A stretch of 64,000 nucleotides of DNA from Phoronis australis (lineage: Eukaryota; Phoronida; Phoronidae): contig NMRA01000101.1 of NCBI GenBank assembly GCA_002633005.1, positions 114,450 through 178,449 of the forward strand, in the 5' to 3' direction. The number at the start of each line of letters is the position of its first letter. The stretch's first letter is position 1. Positions 9,147 through 64,000 of the stretch are shown in pieces. The notes beneath the pieces were generated by a model, which was not told where the DNA came from, did no database searches, and saw only the letters and a program-made list of their open reading frames with translations. Position numbers and translations under genes: made by a program.

Positions 9147-12100
9147 GTAAGTGCGCGAGTGAAAATTTCCTATTGTGCAAATGGCGCACCTCGAGTTCGA
9201 TGCATGGCCTAGTTTCTTGCATTAGTCACCCTGTCAGCAGGGAGCCGGTAAGATCTATTTTCGGAAAAATGCAGTGTCCGATTTGGCGAGCAGTAGACAA
9301 TCCAATAGGTAGTTGTCATATTCTATTTTAATTTTAATCTATTGTGTACGCCGGAAGGTTTTGTGCAACTTTCGGTGCTCTGTTGAGACCAGGCAATTAC
9401 ATCGCCCTCGATGCCGCAGGCATTCAGGGGCGATAGCACATCCCCACAAAAATTAGGAATTTCAAAGTACAGGAAATAAAATCAAAGGAAACAGGCATAT
9501 ATGCACATGGATTTATAATTGACACATTAGTCTGGAAACTATTCAGTTAAGATAATTTGAACAAATCGTTGAAATTCTGTCCCAGTTTGTTTTGAGTTTG
9601 TCTTACTGGGTGCCATTTTGAGGAAGTTAATTGAAATCACGCATGTTGACGAGTAAAAAGTCCAAGGGACACAAATGATACAAATTTCACCTGATACCCG
9701 TCCCATGCTATTTTGCAACTGTTACATACCAGTCTCTTGCTAGCCTAACTTGTGTGACTGAGTTGAAATACTTTGTGGTTATCGTGCGTGCGAGGTGAAA
9801 AAGTTAACGGTGACCAAAAAGTGGAGTTGGAATTCTTTGCCAAAGTCACCTTAATTTTTGTAACTAAGTTTCATAGAAGATATGTGTATAAGTAGAAAGG
9901 ACCTCTCAAGAAAGTAAGCACTTTTTAAGTGATAGTTTTAAGTGTGGAATGTTATTTTTGATGAGGTGAAAACTCTTAATCGCTGACCGGATTTGGCCTA
10001 CTGCCCGTTTAAAATATACGAGACGAAATTCATACAGAAAGCGTGTTGCCTAAGCTGAGACCATTGACTGAACGTCAAAACGCAGCTAGTAAACGATGTG
10101 AGTATAAATTAGTAATTTCAGTAAACTTCGTTTTGTTAGTTTGCCAAAACGGTATTTAAGGTCCTCTGCATCAACCTCTAGCACGTTCACCTGAATTTAG
10201 TTTTTGCTTCCCTGATATTCGCTTGATGCCAACCTATTTTACCTAGTCCTAGCCAGTGTGGCTGTCTGGAGATGGACTATCGCGTGTTGGGCTCCAAGTA
10301 ATTGTGTACAGTATGACGACATTAACCTACACACATGATTTTGGTATTCAATTCCTTGCAACGTTGTCTACCCTAAAATACATGAAAATGTTCCCTACCG
10401 TGTTGTTGCCCTGATTTTGCATGCAACCCTGCTGATGGTTAGATCTACATGTTCATATAAGTTTCATGATGAAGTGACGAGAACAACTGCCCAGGCTGTG
10501 TGAAATTTTTGGGTCTAACGGAGCTTAACACGTAGTGGTACCTAGGCAACATTATAGCGAAGAATTCCAACTCCACTTTTTTGGTCATCGTACTATCACC
10601 CCTGTATGTCTGTGGCATTTATGGCGATATAATTGCCTAAGTGGTACTTAGCTGTACTTTGACTATAGTTTTCATACAGCTAGTTCGCTGGCTAATACCT
10701 ATCTTGTTCATTATGCCGCTTTTAAGTGTCTAAAAGTATCTCAAGTTTTATTAACAAAAATTGGCCATTTTTACAGTATTTCACATATTTCTAGCAGAAT
10801 ACCTTATCTTCATTCTCAGGTAACTGCAAATACGAAATATATACCATGTGGTGATTTAGCTGAACCACCTTGGTACTGCACAACCGCATGGAAATTTGTT
10901 TACTACTTAATCTCTTGACATGAGAAATTAGTAGACAAGTGACTTCAACTGAAAGTTTCTTAGCTCCACGGACATGAGTATGACTACAAACGTTCCCATG
11001 ACCAGTGTGTCATGTCCTCTTAACACGCGTTTCTTGTTCTAACTTGTGGCATATTTTCGTTTTTGGGATGCCCCACAGAAAAGTGAAAATAGTCACAGAG
11101 GTCATATATTAAGTTGTCACAACCAGTGCAATCGCAACACCACGGCATAAACCACCATGATCACTGCTAATATTGGGTGATTTTTCATGTTAAACTCAAT
11201 GGAAAGTTACTAATGCTGTGGTTGGTTGTCCTGATTATATGTAGTATCCATCGACTGATAAATGCTCGTAGCTCGAGTTCAGCTAATTATCATAAAATCA
11301 GATGTTTGTGGGTGTTCAGTGCTTGGAATTTTCTTGTTTTAAAGGAATATCCTATTATTTGATTTCTAGTTTACTCTTTTTTCGTCATGTTTTCACTTTA
11401 TTCATGCAAAAACGTTTATTTCAATTAAATTGTACAACACAAAAAATATTTCTATTACGCAAGGCTGTTTTGTGGAACGATACATCATCTGGAATAATTT
11501 CTGGGGTTTTTTTTTGCAATTTGTTATTCCAAGCCCTGGTGTTATAAGTTGAGAGCTGGTCGATTGGTGGGGTTGTTTTTACATGTTTTTGACATGACGT
11601 AGGTGATTTTAAGCACAATCTGATGTGTGCTATTTTCCTACTCTCCCCCTTTGTAACAAGGAAAAGTTGGTCGCATATTTCAAAAAGCACGCTTAGGACA
11701 TGTCATATGTTTTGTGTGGTCTGTGACTTCATTGGAGACAACTTCACCGAAGCTAAATTTCCATGAGAATTTTGGTTTGCCTCTAGAAAATCACTCAAAA
11801 CTTCCAACGAAGTGCAACCAATTGTGGCAGTTTGTGCGCAGTCTACTGAATAAAAAACAGTGAATTGAAGAATTGGTGAATACAGATGTTGGTCAGCTGA
11901 TAGTGCTCAGCTTGATGGTGGTCAGTGTTAATGCACAAACTTGCAGAATTACGCTCTGTCTACATTCTCTTGTGCATGTAATCATATTAGCTTGAGGACT
12001 ACGTTCAGCATAACATTAGTTTACAAATGTGACTACCGTATATGTCAGAGCCGTTATATTGTGAACAATGACCAGTGTCAGACCCAGATTTTGAGAGCAA

Positions 12101-12156
12101 GGTAATCACTTATGAACGATTTCATGACACGTTTTTTGTTGTTTTTTTTTTTACAG
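9147..12156 (+). other. Putative intron 1 of the domino gene
   Basis: Non-coding stretch ending at a long T tract and the acceptor TTTTTTTTACAG at 12156. It contains the inverted-repeat element at 9794-10600. An ATTCCAAGCCCTG at about 11528-11540 matches the end of the hAT-type family found at 47555-48066, suggesting a decayed relative. No coding exon is recognisable. Confidence 0.45.
9794..10600. mobile_element. Non-autonomous DNA transposon with ~26-45 bp terminal inverted repeats
   Basis: The left arm GACCAAAAAGTGGAGTTGG.. (9812-9837) is repeated inverted at 10560-10586 with one extra A/T, and weaker similarity extends outwards to GGTGA at 9794 and TCACC at 10600. About 800 bases in all, no transposase reading frame. 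The superfamily is unclear because no duplication of flanking bases is evident. Confidence 0.65.
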
Positions 12157-12167
12157 GTCTGCCTTGC

Positions 12168-55925
<43,758 letters not shown>

Positions 55926-56795
55926 GGCAACTAATAGGACTAGAAATCTCCTTTGTCGTGGAGGTAGGAAACACATTACATTGGTTTCGTTTTACAAATC
56001 GGGACTGATTTTAAGAATCGTGTCAGAAATATCACATCTAGGGACACTTCTTAAGTTTATCCAACTTCTGCTGTCGGGGTTACAGCTCATACCACAACAG
56101 TAAAACTTCGCTGGCATTGAAAGGTCAAATACAGTTAATGCAGTCAGTAAAACATGCAAAAAGCTAGGCACCAACAAATAATATGAGAAACTCCAATGGC
56201 GTGAAAACGTAGAGAACTGCTTGACGAATGTTGCAGCATTGTGTTTAAATACCATGCGATTCGAGCGACTATATATTTCTGGGGCCGTTCTATTTCCACG
56301 GGGGAATTAAATGAAGGGTTATTGGTCATCTTTTTTTATTATTTCCTGATGCGTCTGGCTAACTACTTGTGTTTTTAATTCATTGCACTTCATAGTTTGT
56401 GCATTGTTGTGATCAGGTGGATGTTCTTTGTTATGATGTTAGTAAGCTTATTAAAAGGTCTGGCTTGTGGTGTTACACTCTGGACTGTGTATAGTCATGT
56501 ATTTGTATGTGGGGAAATGTACAGGCGAAAGTATTGAGATTATATTTTTCATTTTGGACATGGATTATGTGATGTTCATTTGCACTTTCCAGTAGGTTAA
56601 CGAAATTTGCTTTTGTAAATTGTAAAAAGAGTCTTAAAGTGAGTGTGTGACGTGTATATATGGCTGAGTTTGCATAGTAGGAGTTTGCTTTACTCTTCCA
56701 ATGTTTAAGTTGGTCCTAATTATGGATTATACCAAGAATGAAGTTTCTTACTGTGATGATATTGTCCATAATAAATAACTTGTCATCAGTAAGTA
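55926..56795 (+). other. 3' UTR of the long domino transcript
   Basis: About 870 bases after the stop codon ending at 55925, without other features, up to the poly(A) signal. Confidence 0.6.
56770..56775 (+). promoter_or_regulatory. Poly(A) signal of the long domino transcript
   Basis: AATAAA in CCATAATAAATAAC, about 845 bases after the stop, followed by a T/G-rich stretch (GTAGTCTCTGTCTTCTCTTT) about 15-40 bases on. Confidence 0.65.
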
Positions 56796-56799
56796 GTCT

Positions 56800-59536
56800 C
56801 TGTCTTCTCTTTATTTAGTAACACTAAGTAACAATTTCCTGATAGTTCATTTCTACTGTGTGTTCCACTCCCACTTTGGGCCAATTTTATGGGTCAGAGG
56901 AACTATTTCTTTTTTACGTCTTAAACATAATGTAGAGTTCACACACAATTTATCGGTGGCAATGTCGGGAGGGGGTCCACTGTCTTGGTTGTGGTGTGGT
57001 ATGAGTAGGATGTACTCAAATCCTGGACCAACCCAGTTTCAGGACAATTGTACTGGATGTAAAGCTCCTTGAGGTGGACGAAATTTGCATAAATTTACTG
57101 TGTAAATGTATACTTACTACGCGTTCACAATGTGTGCGCTCTACGATCGTTTTCGTAAAGGCTGGCATCACTAGTAGCAGTGTCGGACTTAGACTTTGGG
57201 GTGGCGGGGGCACTTCACGTTCGGGAATGTACCTCACTTAACAGGTTAAGTATGATCGTGGAATATTCTGATCGTGTACAACATTTCTTTTCCTACAGTA
57301 AGCTGCAAACACATGCATGAGCTGGTGTCCATGCATTACTGGTCGTGTCTGGAAACAAAATGCAAGTTGTGTTTTGTGATGTAGTTTGAAAGCAAGGTTT
57401 CGTGTCGCAACCACTGACTGAATCGGTTCTACCAAAGATAAACCCGAAACGTCTGGCTCATGGAGAAGACTGGTTTTGGCAAGAAAAGGAAGTTTTCTTC
57501 AGTACTTATCGGTTGAGTTTATGTTTGGGTTGACATCAGAGCGAACCAGTGGAGAAGAGAACAACCAGAAGGTTGATTGGAGCATGTTAAAAAAGAAAAA
57601 TTTGAAAATGACCAATAGGTTGAACATTTCGGATGACGAAAGAGACATTTTATGTGTTGCAAGAAGGACAACAGGATAGGTTAACTTGCTCTGTTCATCG
57701 TAAACTGTACTCCAAAAGTTCAATATTTTTTCCTGTCCAAAGTGAAATCAGGTACCATTTCTCGCTACCTTTTCCTTGAAACCTGATCCACTGACCAGTG
57801 CTCGAGATCTAATCCTTTTACTCGAAATCGAACTGATAATTATTTGTGGCATATTTTCTTCACTTCTGTGCGAACTCGAAATAAGTGTCTATTGTCTCGT
57901 ACTCGAGAAAATAAATATCTTGCGTGGATAAACGCCTAATCATGGTTTGCACTTCTTGACCCAGGCATTGAGGCTAAAAGTTCGATATTCTGAGTCTACT
58001 CGAAATTTCGAGTTTTTACTCGAGTCTATAGCTCGAATATAGAGGTCATTAAGTGTGAACTTGGATTAAAGTCGTCTGCATAAAGCTTAATGTACCACAG
58101 CAAAACTAACAGACACTTATCTTGAGTTCGCACAAAGCGGAGCTGAAAATTACAAAAAATACTTCGGAAGTTGTCATCCAACAATATACAATGTTCTTGA
58201 CAGAGCTTTCCAGTTGAAGTTTAGGTAACTCTTCTGTGCGATTGATGTCATTTTTGGTGAGTAATTATTGTGTAAACAAAAATGGCTTGGCCATTATACA
58301 CCCGAGTTCAGGTTTACAACCTGGTGTATTTGCGTTTATACGGTAAAAATGCATACCGTATGTAAATATATACACGAGTGTAAATATGCACTCATTTGAA
58401 CGGGGCTTAAGTGTATAATTATTGACTTTCTAAGGACCGAACTGCGTCTTACAGAGAACAGAAAAAGGAAAGAATTGTGCGACGAAATGACGAAAACGCC
58501 CATGACTGCCTTGGGGAGGAAGATTTTACTCTGAGTAACCCTCAGTTCATAAGTTGTATACCCAATTCACATGCTGGCTAAAACACTAGCGTTAAGGCTT
58601 GCACTTTCGCTACTAGCAAATGCAACACCAGTGAGTGAACGGTAGCAAGGGGTCACTTTTGCTGACGCAATGTTGGAAGTTTGAGTTAGCCCAAGGAGGT
58701 TTTTGTTCTATCGCCACATCAATTAATTCTTGGCACAGAGAGGACATCAGTGTTTTGACATTAACTTTTGCGAAAAACTACTCCACAACTCGTGTGGGGA
58801 GGAAACAAACTAACGTGGGGAAAATTGTCCCCTTCGCGGACAGCTCGTCTATATGGCTTGAATGCTAGCATTTTCGTTAGCATTTTAGTCAGTGAAGCAG
58901 CTAGAGTTTCGCCACTTAAGTCGTGAACCTAGTTATAGATTGTCACCGCCTTCTTATTACACAAATTTACCGCTAGTGTTTACAGTTTTTGCCGTTTCCA
59001 ACGTCCAAACAGCAAAGGATATCAAACCCGCTTTTGGAATAATGTATGAACCGATATTAAAAACAGCTTTCCTATCCAGTTCTCTGAAACACTGTAATGT
59101 TCTGTAACCCTCGACAACCCTAAAAAGTTTTAAGTAAAACTGACTTGAAAACTAGTGCTAAACAAGCAAGCGTGGCCTACGCTTTCAGTAGGGTACTAGT
59201 GCACACCAATCCTGTATTGGCTCCCAAAGCCCACCGTATCATCTTGAGCATTGAACGTAACTTACCGGGTGCGTAGGCGCTACGTTCAAATGCCAAAAGG
59301 TGGTTAGCTGCGCCTACGTGCGCCTTCGCCGCCCCACTACAGCACTGGGGCACACTGTTGGGAAAGACCACGACCAATCAAGAACCATAATCAGATCTAA
59401 TCCGTGACACAGAGAGTAATCTATGTTTAGCTGAACCATACTTTTGTCCTTCAAGTGGGTCGCCAATAATGCATTAGCAGGTGACAGAACGGGGATTGGT
59501 TAAAATCATAAAAACAGGGTTTAGTACCCTTTTAAG
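56800..59536. other. Intergenic DNA downstream of domino
   Basis: No gene recognised. It contains the inverted-repeat element at 57867-58134, in a stretch (57780-58040) unusually rich in CTCGA words. Confidence 0.4.
57867..58134. mobile_element. Small inverted-repeat element (MITE-like), TCGA-rich
   Basis: TGTGCGAACTCGAAATAAGT at the left is mirrored at the right by TGTGCGAACTCAAGATAAGT on the other strand (two mismatches over about 23 bases). 268 bases with repeated CTCGA words inside, including ACTCGAAATTTCGAGT. No coding. Confidence 0.65.
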
Positions 59537-59788
59537 TAGTGCTATACCTGGGAGTAATATACGTTGATATTGGTCCTAGTGCTTTACCTGGGAGTAATAT
59601 ACATTAATATTGGTCCTAGTGCTATACCTGGGATGTAATATACATTGATATTGGTCCTAGTGCTATACCTGGGAGTAATATACATTGATATTGGTCCTAG
59701 TGCTATACCTGGGAGTAATATATATTCATATTGGTCCTAGTTCTATACCTGGGAGTAATATACATTGATATAATTGGTCCTAGTGCTA
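59537..59788. repeat. Six tandem copies of a ~40-bp unit
   Basis: Unit TAGTGCTATACCTGGGAGTA followed by ATATACATTGATATTGGTCC, with small substitutions and one- to three-base indels between copies. Minisatellite in intergenic DNA. Confidence 0.93.
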
Positions 59789-60353
59789 GAACGTCTTCTT
59801 GAACAAGAACTCACGTTCCACTCAAAGAAAATAAAGTGCCAAAACAAAAATGAGTGACAACAATATCGCTTTATAGCTCTTACTTCAGTGAAAATGCAAG
59901 GGGAGGGACTGCCTGCGTTGGGGGTGGGGCGCCGGGGTGGTGTTGTGTTGCCAGTGCTTTGGCTTTCGACGTCATGTGCTTGTGAAAATCAATAGCCTGT
60001 TGATATTTATTTCTCAGTGATTACAACTCAGCTCCATATGAAAAGCCACCGTCGACGAAGTCACAGCTGTAAAAATGCTAACGTAAACTATATTTTTTTC
60101 AAACTGAGAGGTGGGGCAGCAAATTTGGTTAAAATTAAACCTGCTACCGCGTTCTGACAAAATATCTGGGGCTTTCGATTGATTCCACTTGCAGTGAAAC
60201 ACATCTGATGGTTGGAAATGATTTATTTGCTACAGAAGAACAGTACACTCCTTCAGATCACTATTCTGAGTGGATAAATAGTTTATGACTTATGGAGCAT
60301 ATGGATCGACACGAGCAAAAAAACGAACCTTGTCTGTTCTTTCAGTGCCAATG

Positions 60354-60393
60354 AACAGGAAGGCATTACTAAGATTAGTAATGCCTTCCTGTT
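60354..60393. repeat. Perfect 19-bp palindrome with 2-base spacer
   Basis: AACAGGAAGGCATTACTAA, then GA, then TTAGTAATGCCTTCCTGTT: a perfect inverted repeat with no mismatch. The loop is too short for a typical microRNA precursor. Confidence 0.9.
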
Positions 60394-61600
60394 AGAAACC
60401 ATTTATAATCTTAGTGGCGAAGAATTCGATATTAATTTTTGCCGGTACGTGGTCGGGTCTAGTGAGTAAAGTTAATCCTCTACAGAAGGCGGCGCTTGTT
60501 CATCTATGTACCATTCTGTTATTGTAATGGCTAACTATTTGGCCTTTTGAGGGTACAACAGCGTGTAATAAACGTCGAAAATGCTGAAAAAAATTCTTGA
60601 CCAGAGCACGAATATTCACCGCAGGTCACTATGAGCAGACTATCGTCTCAACATGTGAGACGGATACCGGTCGCAACCGATTACTAAAGATTTCATTAAA
60701 AACCAAACACATCTGTTCACAGTTCATTCCCTAGGTAATAGGCCAAAACACAATACATGTTGTGTAACCTCATTCGCTTGAGGCTGTTAAAATATCAGCT
60801 GGACAATGTTTGCCGATCTGCCCTGACTGACACGAGCATTATCTTGATGAAGCAACCTTCTTTTATGTCCCATTCGCTATGAAGAATGTGTTCTCCCACC
60901 GCGTCTATTATGTGAAAGTAGTAAAGGACAAATCGCTACAGTCGTCTCGATTCTTTCAACACGAGCTAGTGCTCGGGCGCCTTGTGCATGCACTGTGGAA
61001 CTAATGCATCTCTTAACCCTTATGTCACGATTATCATGTGCAACACGTCTGTGCTACGTCAACCTACTGATTCAACACTGTAGAAGTCGAACCAGTGCTG
61101 CGGGTGTGTATTCAACGATATGGACCAAAAAGTAAATTAATGGTTTACATGAATTACGGAATTCTCTACTAAGTCAACTCGGCGAACTAATGTTGGTTGA
61201 TGCAAGTTATTTGGATACGTACTTGAAATTTGTGGAAATTTTTGCCGTGTACGTCGTAGAGCACCGAAAAGGTAAATATCTTCAGTAATTTCATATATAG
61301 GTGGAAATTAATTGACTCGGTAGAGAACAAGATTAGTTTCATTTCCCACTCTACTAAAGGTCACCAGACCAAGGAGAATTTTCCCAGCGTGATCAAACTA
61401 AAAGGTTCAAAAAACCTTCTGAGTCTGGATAGATTGGGCATAAGACACGTCATTCAAATCTTGGCGGCCACTGTAATCTAGCCCGACACAGTCACGTTGC
61501 TAGGCAATATATTTTCTCAATCGCATGGGCGCAACCGGGGGTGGAGCTCTGGGGGTTCGAACAATTGGGCAATAAGGTCCGCTTCAATGAAACAAAAAGT
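60394..61600. other. Intergenic DNA
   Basis: About 1.2 kb in which I see no gene or repeat. Confidence 0.4.
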
Positions 61601-61790
61601 CCGAGCAAACGAGACAAAAGTCCGCAGGAATTCGGCGCGGACGCACAACTTACGTAGGCCTGAATCTAGTGGCCCCGTTTTGTTTGTTTTTTTATAGTCC
61701 TCGTTGAATTTTTTCTGTGAAAGGTCCGCATACTGAAAATTCGAGCCCCCCTATATTTTAGGCTGGGTGCGCGCATGAATCGTTAGATGT
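61600..61790. repeat. Fragment related to the hAT-type MITE family
   Basis: TAGTCCTCGTTGAATTT..., AAAGGTCCGCAT, AAAATTCGAGCCCCCC and GGCTGGGTGCGCGCATG recall the right half of the element at 47555-48066 in the same order. No terminal repeats remain. Confidence 0.5.
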
Positions 61791-61880
61791 TTATAAAATA
61801 GTTAAATGTAATTGTGTAGTGGAAAAATACATAACATGTCTAGAAAATAGTTTTCACAGAGTAGCCCTCGCAAGTTTCAG

Positions 61881-62240
61881 ATGCCCGCGCATTCTTTAGT
61901 GATTGTTCAGGGAAGGTTTATTGGACTTGATAGAGAGGAGAAAATATGCCCCTGCTGTGACAGTGGGAAAGTGGAAACACGATTACACTTTCTTCTCGAA
62001 TGCAATTTATATTCTGATCTGCTGTTCTTACCAAGATACGATAAGGTGGACGAGATAGTGTTCAGGAATTTTTTACAGACTCATGATTTAACTGTCCTAA
62101 GAAAAGTTGCTAGGTATTTAATTTATGCGCAGAAAAGTCGAAATGAGTTCCGTGATATGAATTAATTTAGATTTGAAAAATCTTGTACACTGTCTATGTA
62201 TTATATATTTGTATTGTGGGCTGGAGGCCTGTTACATGAA
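61881..62240 (+). mobile_element. LINE 3' end fragment with RT-associated zinc knuckle
   Basis: The open frame from 61881 to a TAA at 62163-62165 encodes GRFIGLDREEKICPCCDSG, then TRLHFLLECNLY: the C-x2-C...H-x4-C motif found at the C terminus of many LINE reverse transcriptases. A short 3' tail ends ATGAAATAAACCAATCATA. The upstream RT core is absent, so this is a truncated copy. Confidence 0.7.
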
Positions 62241-62254
62241 ATAAACCAATCATA

Positions 62255-62450
62255 TACGGGGAGCCCAGTGTGTCCCGAATGAGATACTGACGTTGAAACC
62301 CCTAAACACCTGGTAGAGTCTTGCCCAGCTTTCTACAGACTAAAGAGCAACCTACTGGATGACACTGTTACATGCCTACAACATATAGTGCATGGCAATA
62401 AATGGAAACGTCTGCCCCTTTTCTTAAAGGAGACAGGCATATTTCCTTAA
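62255..62450 (+). mobile_element. Second LINE 3' fragment with zinc-knuckle remnant
   Basis: The frame GSPVCPE, a TGA stop, then DTDVETPKHLVESCPAFYRL and KWKRLPLFLKETGIFP to a TAA at about 62450. It has the same kind of C..C..H..C knuckle as its neighbour but a different sequence, so a different LINE family. The in-frame stop shows it is dead. Confidence 0.6.
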
Positions 62451-62837
62451 TTCACGAAGAACCATAACGGGGCTCTCGTGCTTTTAGCTCAGGTGTTTTG
62501 TGCACTGGGCCCAACCAAGAGGCCTGCGCATGTCTGATGCACCGCCAACGACACCAGACCACCTGCACTGTTTTTTTTTGCTTTTATTTTTTTTTTGTTT
62601 TTTAATGTCGCCTCGCAGCCAGCACTGTAGTTGTTTAACGCTCTAAAATGCTGTTGAGACTGCCTGACAAAAACTTCTGAAACAGGGTCATTGCAGACCG
62701 GGTATTATTCTCATTTTTAAATTATAATAATAACCACAGTATCAACAATGTTGTTGAAGATGAGGATTCTCACTATTAATGGACAGGGTCAGGCTCCTCT
62801 TTCACGAAATTTTCAACGTTGGAGTCTACTCGCCATA

Positions 62838-63574
62838 GTCAATTCAACGAATTAACCTTAAAAAGATATCTCCAAATAAGAAGATTGCGCGTCTGGCCAA
62901 ATCCTCGTTGGACAAGATCCACATCGACTCAATAAATGAATTAAGTGAGGCGGATTTGGAGAATCGCACTGAAATGTCGCTAGTGAGTTTGAGATCTGTC
63001 TGTGCCCCACAAAAACGTGATTCATCGCCTACGCCATTCGTATAACAAAAAAAAGCTATTATTGTCGACAACTTGTGAATGTCACCTGTTGGCGAAAACA
63101 AGAAGCAGGCGAAGCTAGTGATTAAAGATTTCGTATCATTTCGCCAACCAAGACATGCGCGTATGACTCCATATGCTTCGACTTTGAGATTATCGGAAGC
63201 TCCAGCCGGGTGTCGGCAACTAAAATCACCAAAATGAAGCAGCCACTGACCTGACAAAAACTGCCCGATCATGTTAGGTATCTGGATACAACTCAATCGT
63301 AGAGATCAGACGGGCATTGCCGATATGTGTGGCATAAGAGACGTTTTCGTTAACCCACTTGATGCGAATTACGAAGCAGGTTACTTCAAGTCGAAAACGG
63401 TGTCTCAAACCAATCAACGACATTGTGAAAAAAAAACTTCCATCCCAAGACATCAGCAAGTGGAACTGGGTGTCAGAAGACATCAGTTTTAATGGGGCTG
63501 ATGAACCCACTTCAAACTGGTCGTCTAGGGCGTCAACAAGTAAAGAAAATTGTCAAGTCAGTAACCACTTTTGA
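62838..63574 (+). other. Unidentified coding-like segments near the right edge
   Basis: After CGCCATAG (possible acceptor, 62837) the plus strand is open to about 63042 with balanced composition (KKISPNKKIARLAKSSLDK, then IHIDSINELSEADLENR), ending before a weak donor-like GTATAA. A second open segment, about 63360-63574, reads KPINDIVKKKLPSQDISKWN and ends KENCQVSNHF at a TGA, followed by AATAAA at about 63681. These could be two 3' exons of an unknown gene or a remnant. The minus strand is also open over 62844-63296, so orientation is not settled. I do not recognise the family. Confidence 0.25.
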
Positions 63575-63979
63575 AAAACTTGACCACTCCTTTCACATTT
63601 TCACTTATCGTTCCTCTTCATTTCATTGTGGAGTCTATCTTCAATTGACGGTTGAAACCAATTGCTGCCACTACAAGGAAATAAAGTTCAATTTGATTTG
63701 TTTATTGGCTTATTTCACGATTTTTATGTTTCGACAGTACGTGGGAATGAAAATTAGCTACAAGTAAAGATTTTCGCCGATAAAATTTCGGCCTACAACT
63801 GTATCGCCCTCATAGATCGTGACAAGGCCCATCATTTGCTTAGTGGTAATAGTGTACCGTGGGAATTTTTAAATGAGAGAAGGTAATCTAGCCATGAAAA
63901 CCATGCCCACCTGATTGTCACGTCAGGTATGCACCAAGAGAATATCTTCAGTCAGTTGCCAGTTCCATAGGCGCAGCAT

Positions 63980-64000
63980 TAGCCCCCCCCAACCCCCCCC
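63980..64000. other. C-rich run at window edge
   Basis: Two runs of eight C separated by AA at the very end. It may continue outside or mark a sequencing-difficult spot. Confidence 0.6.

Noticed and set aside
60354-60393. MicroRNA precursor
   Set aside because: The 2-base loop and perfect pairing are unlike animal precursors.
62844-63296. LINE endonuclease suggested by the minus-strand phrase HFGDFSCRHPAG
   Set aside because: Only one weak phrase resembles the endonuclease GDFN motif; the rest of the frame lacks the other catalytic motifs, so no call is made.

Overview
The window is animal nuclear DNA. Coding sequence is split into dozens of short exons with GT-AG introns of a few hundred bases to about 4 kb, and the introns hold Penelope-like, non-LTR, LTR and hAT-type elements plus several families of short repeats. 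The 59-base run of N shows it comes from a draft scaffold. The proteins point to an invertebrate (the ancestral, unduplicated Domino gene is present), but I cannot name the phylum from the sequence alone.

Layout. (1) Positions 18-8864, minus strand: the 5' seven coding exons of NOC4 (nucleolar complex protein 4), which runs off the left edge. Its introns hold a decayed Penelope-like element, a LINE fragment and a complete-ended LTR element with a broken TatD-nuclease-like gene inside. (2) About 8865-9146: a short shared upstream region, probably a bidirectional promoter. (3) Positions 12168-55925, plus strand: one very large gene, the Domino / p400 / SRCAP chromatin-remodelling ATPase. I reconstructed 49 coding exons whose reading phases all agree, giving about 3015 residues. 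(4) Positions 56.8-64 kb: intergenic DNA with tandem repeats, an inverted-repeat element, a perfect palindrome, two LINE 3' fragments and some unidentified coding-like segments.

The main result is that the remodeller gene has two alternative C-terminal ends. Exon 35 can be spliced at 38950 to a 36-nt microexon (42108-42143) and then to SANT and glutamine-rich exons, giving a p400-type protein. If that donor is not used, the frame stays open for another 509 codons to a stop at 40478-40480, followed by a poly(A) signal at 40932, giving a SRCAP-type protein of about 2593 residues. This matches what is known of Drosophila domino (DOM-A and DOM-B). The core (HSA, acidic H2A.Z-binding-like region, ATPase) reads like SRCAP, while the N terminus and long C terminus read like p400, as expected for the gene that preceded the vertebrate split.

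NOC4 and the remodeller stand head to head. From memory, human NOC4L lies close to EP400 at 12q24.33, so this looks like old microsynteny. NOC4 works in small-subunit ribosome assembly and the remodeller in H2A.Z exchange and acetylation. They are linked here by position, not by a common pathway.
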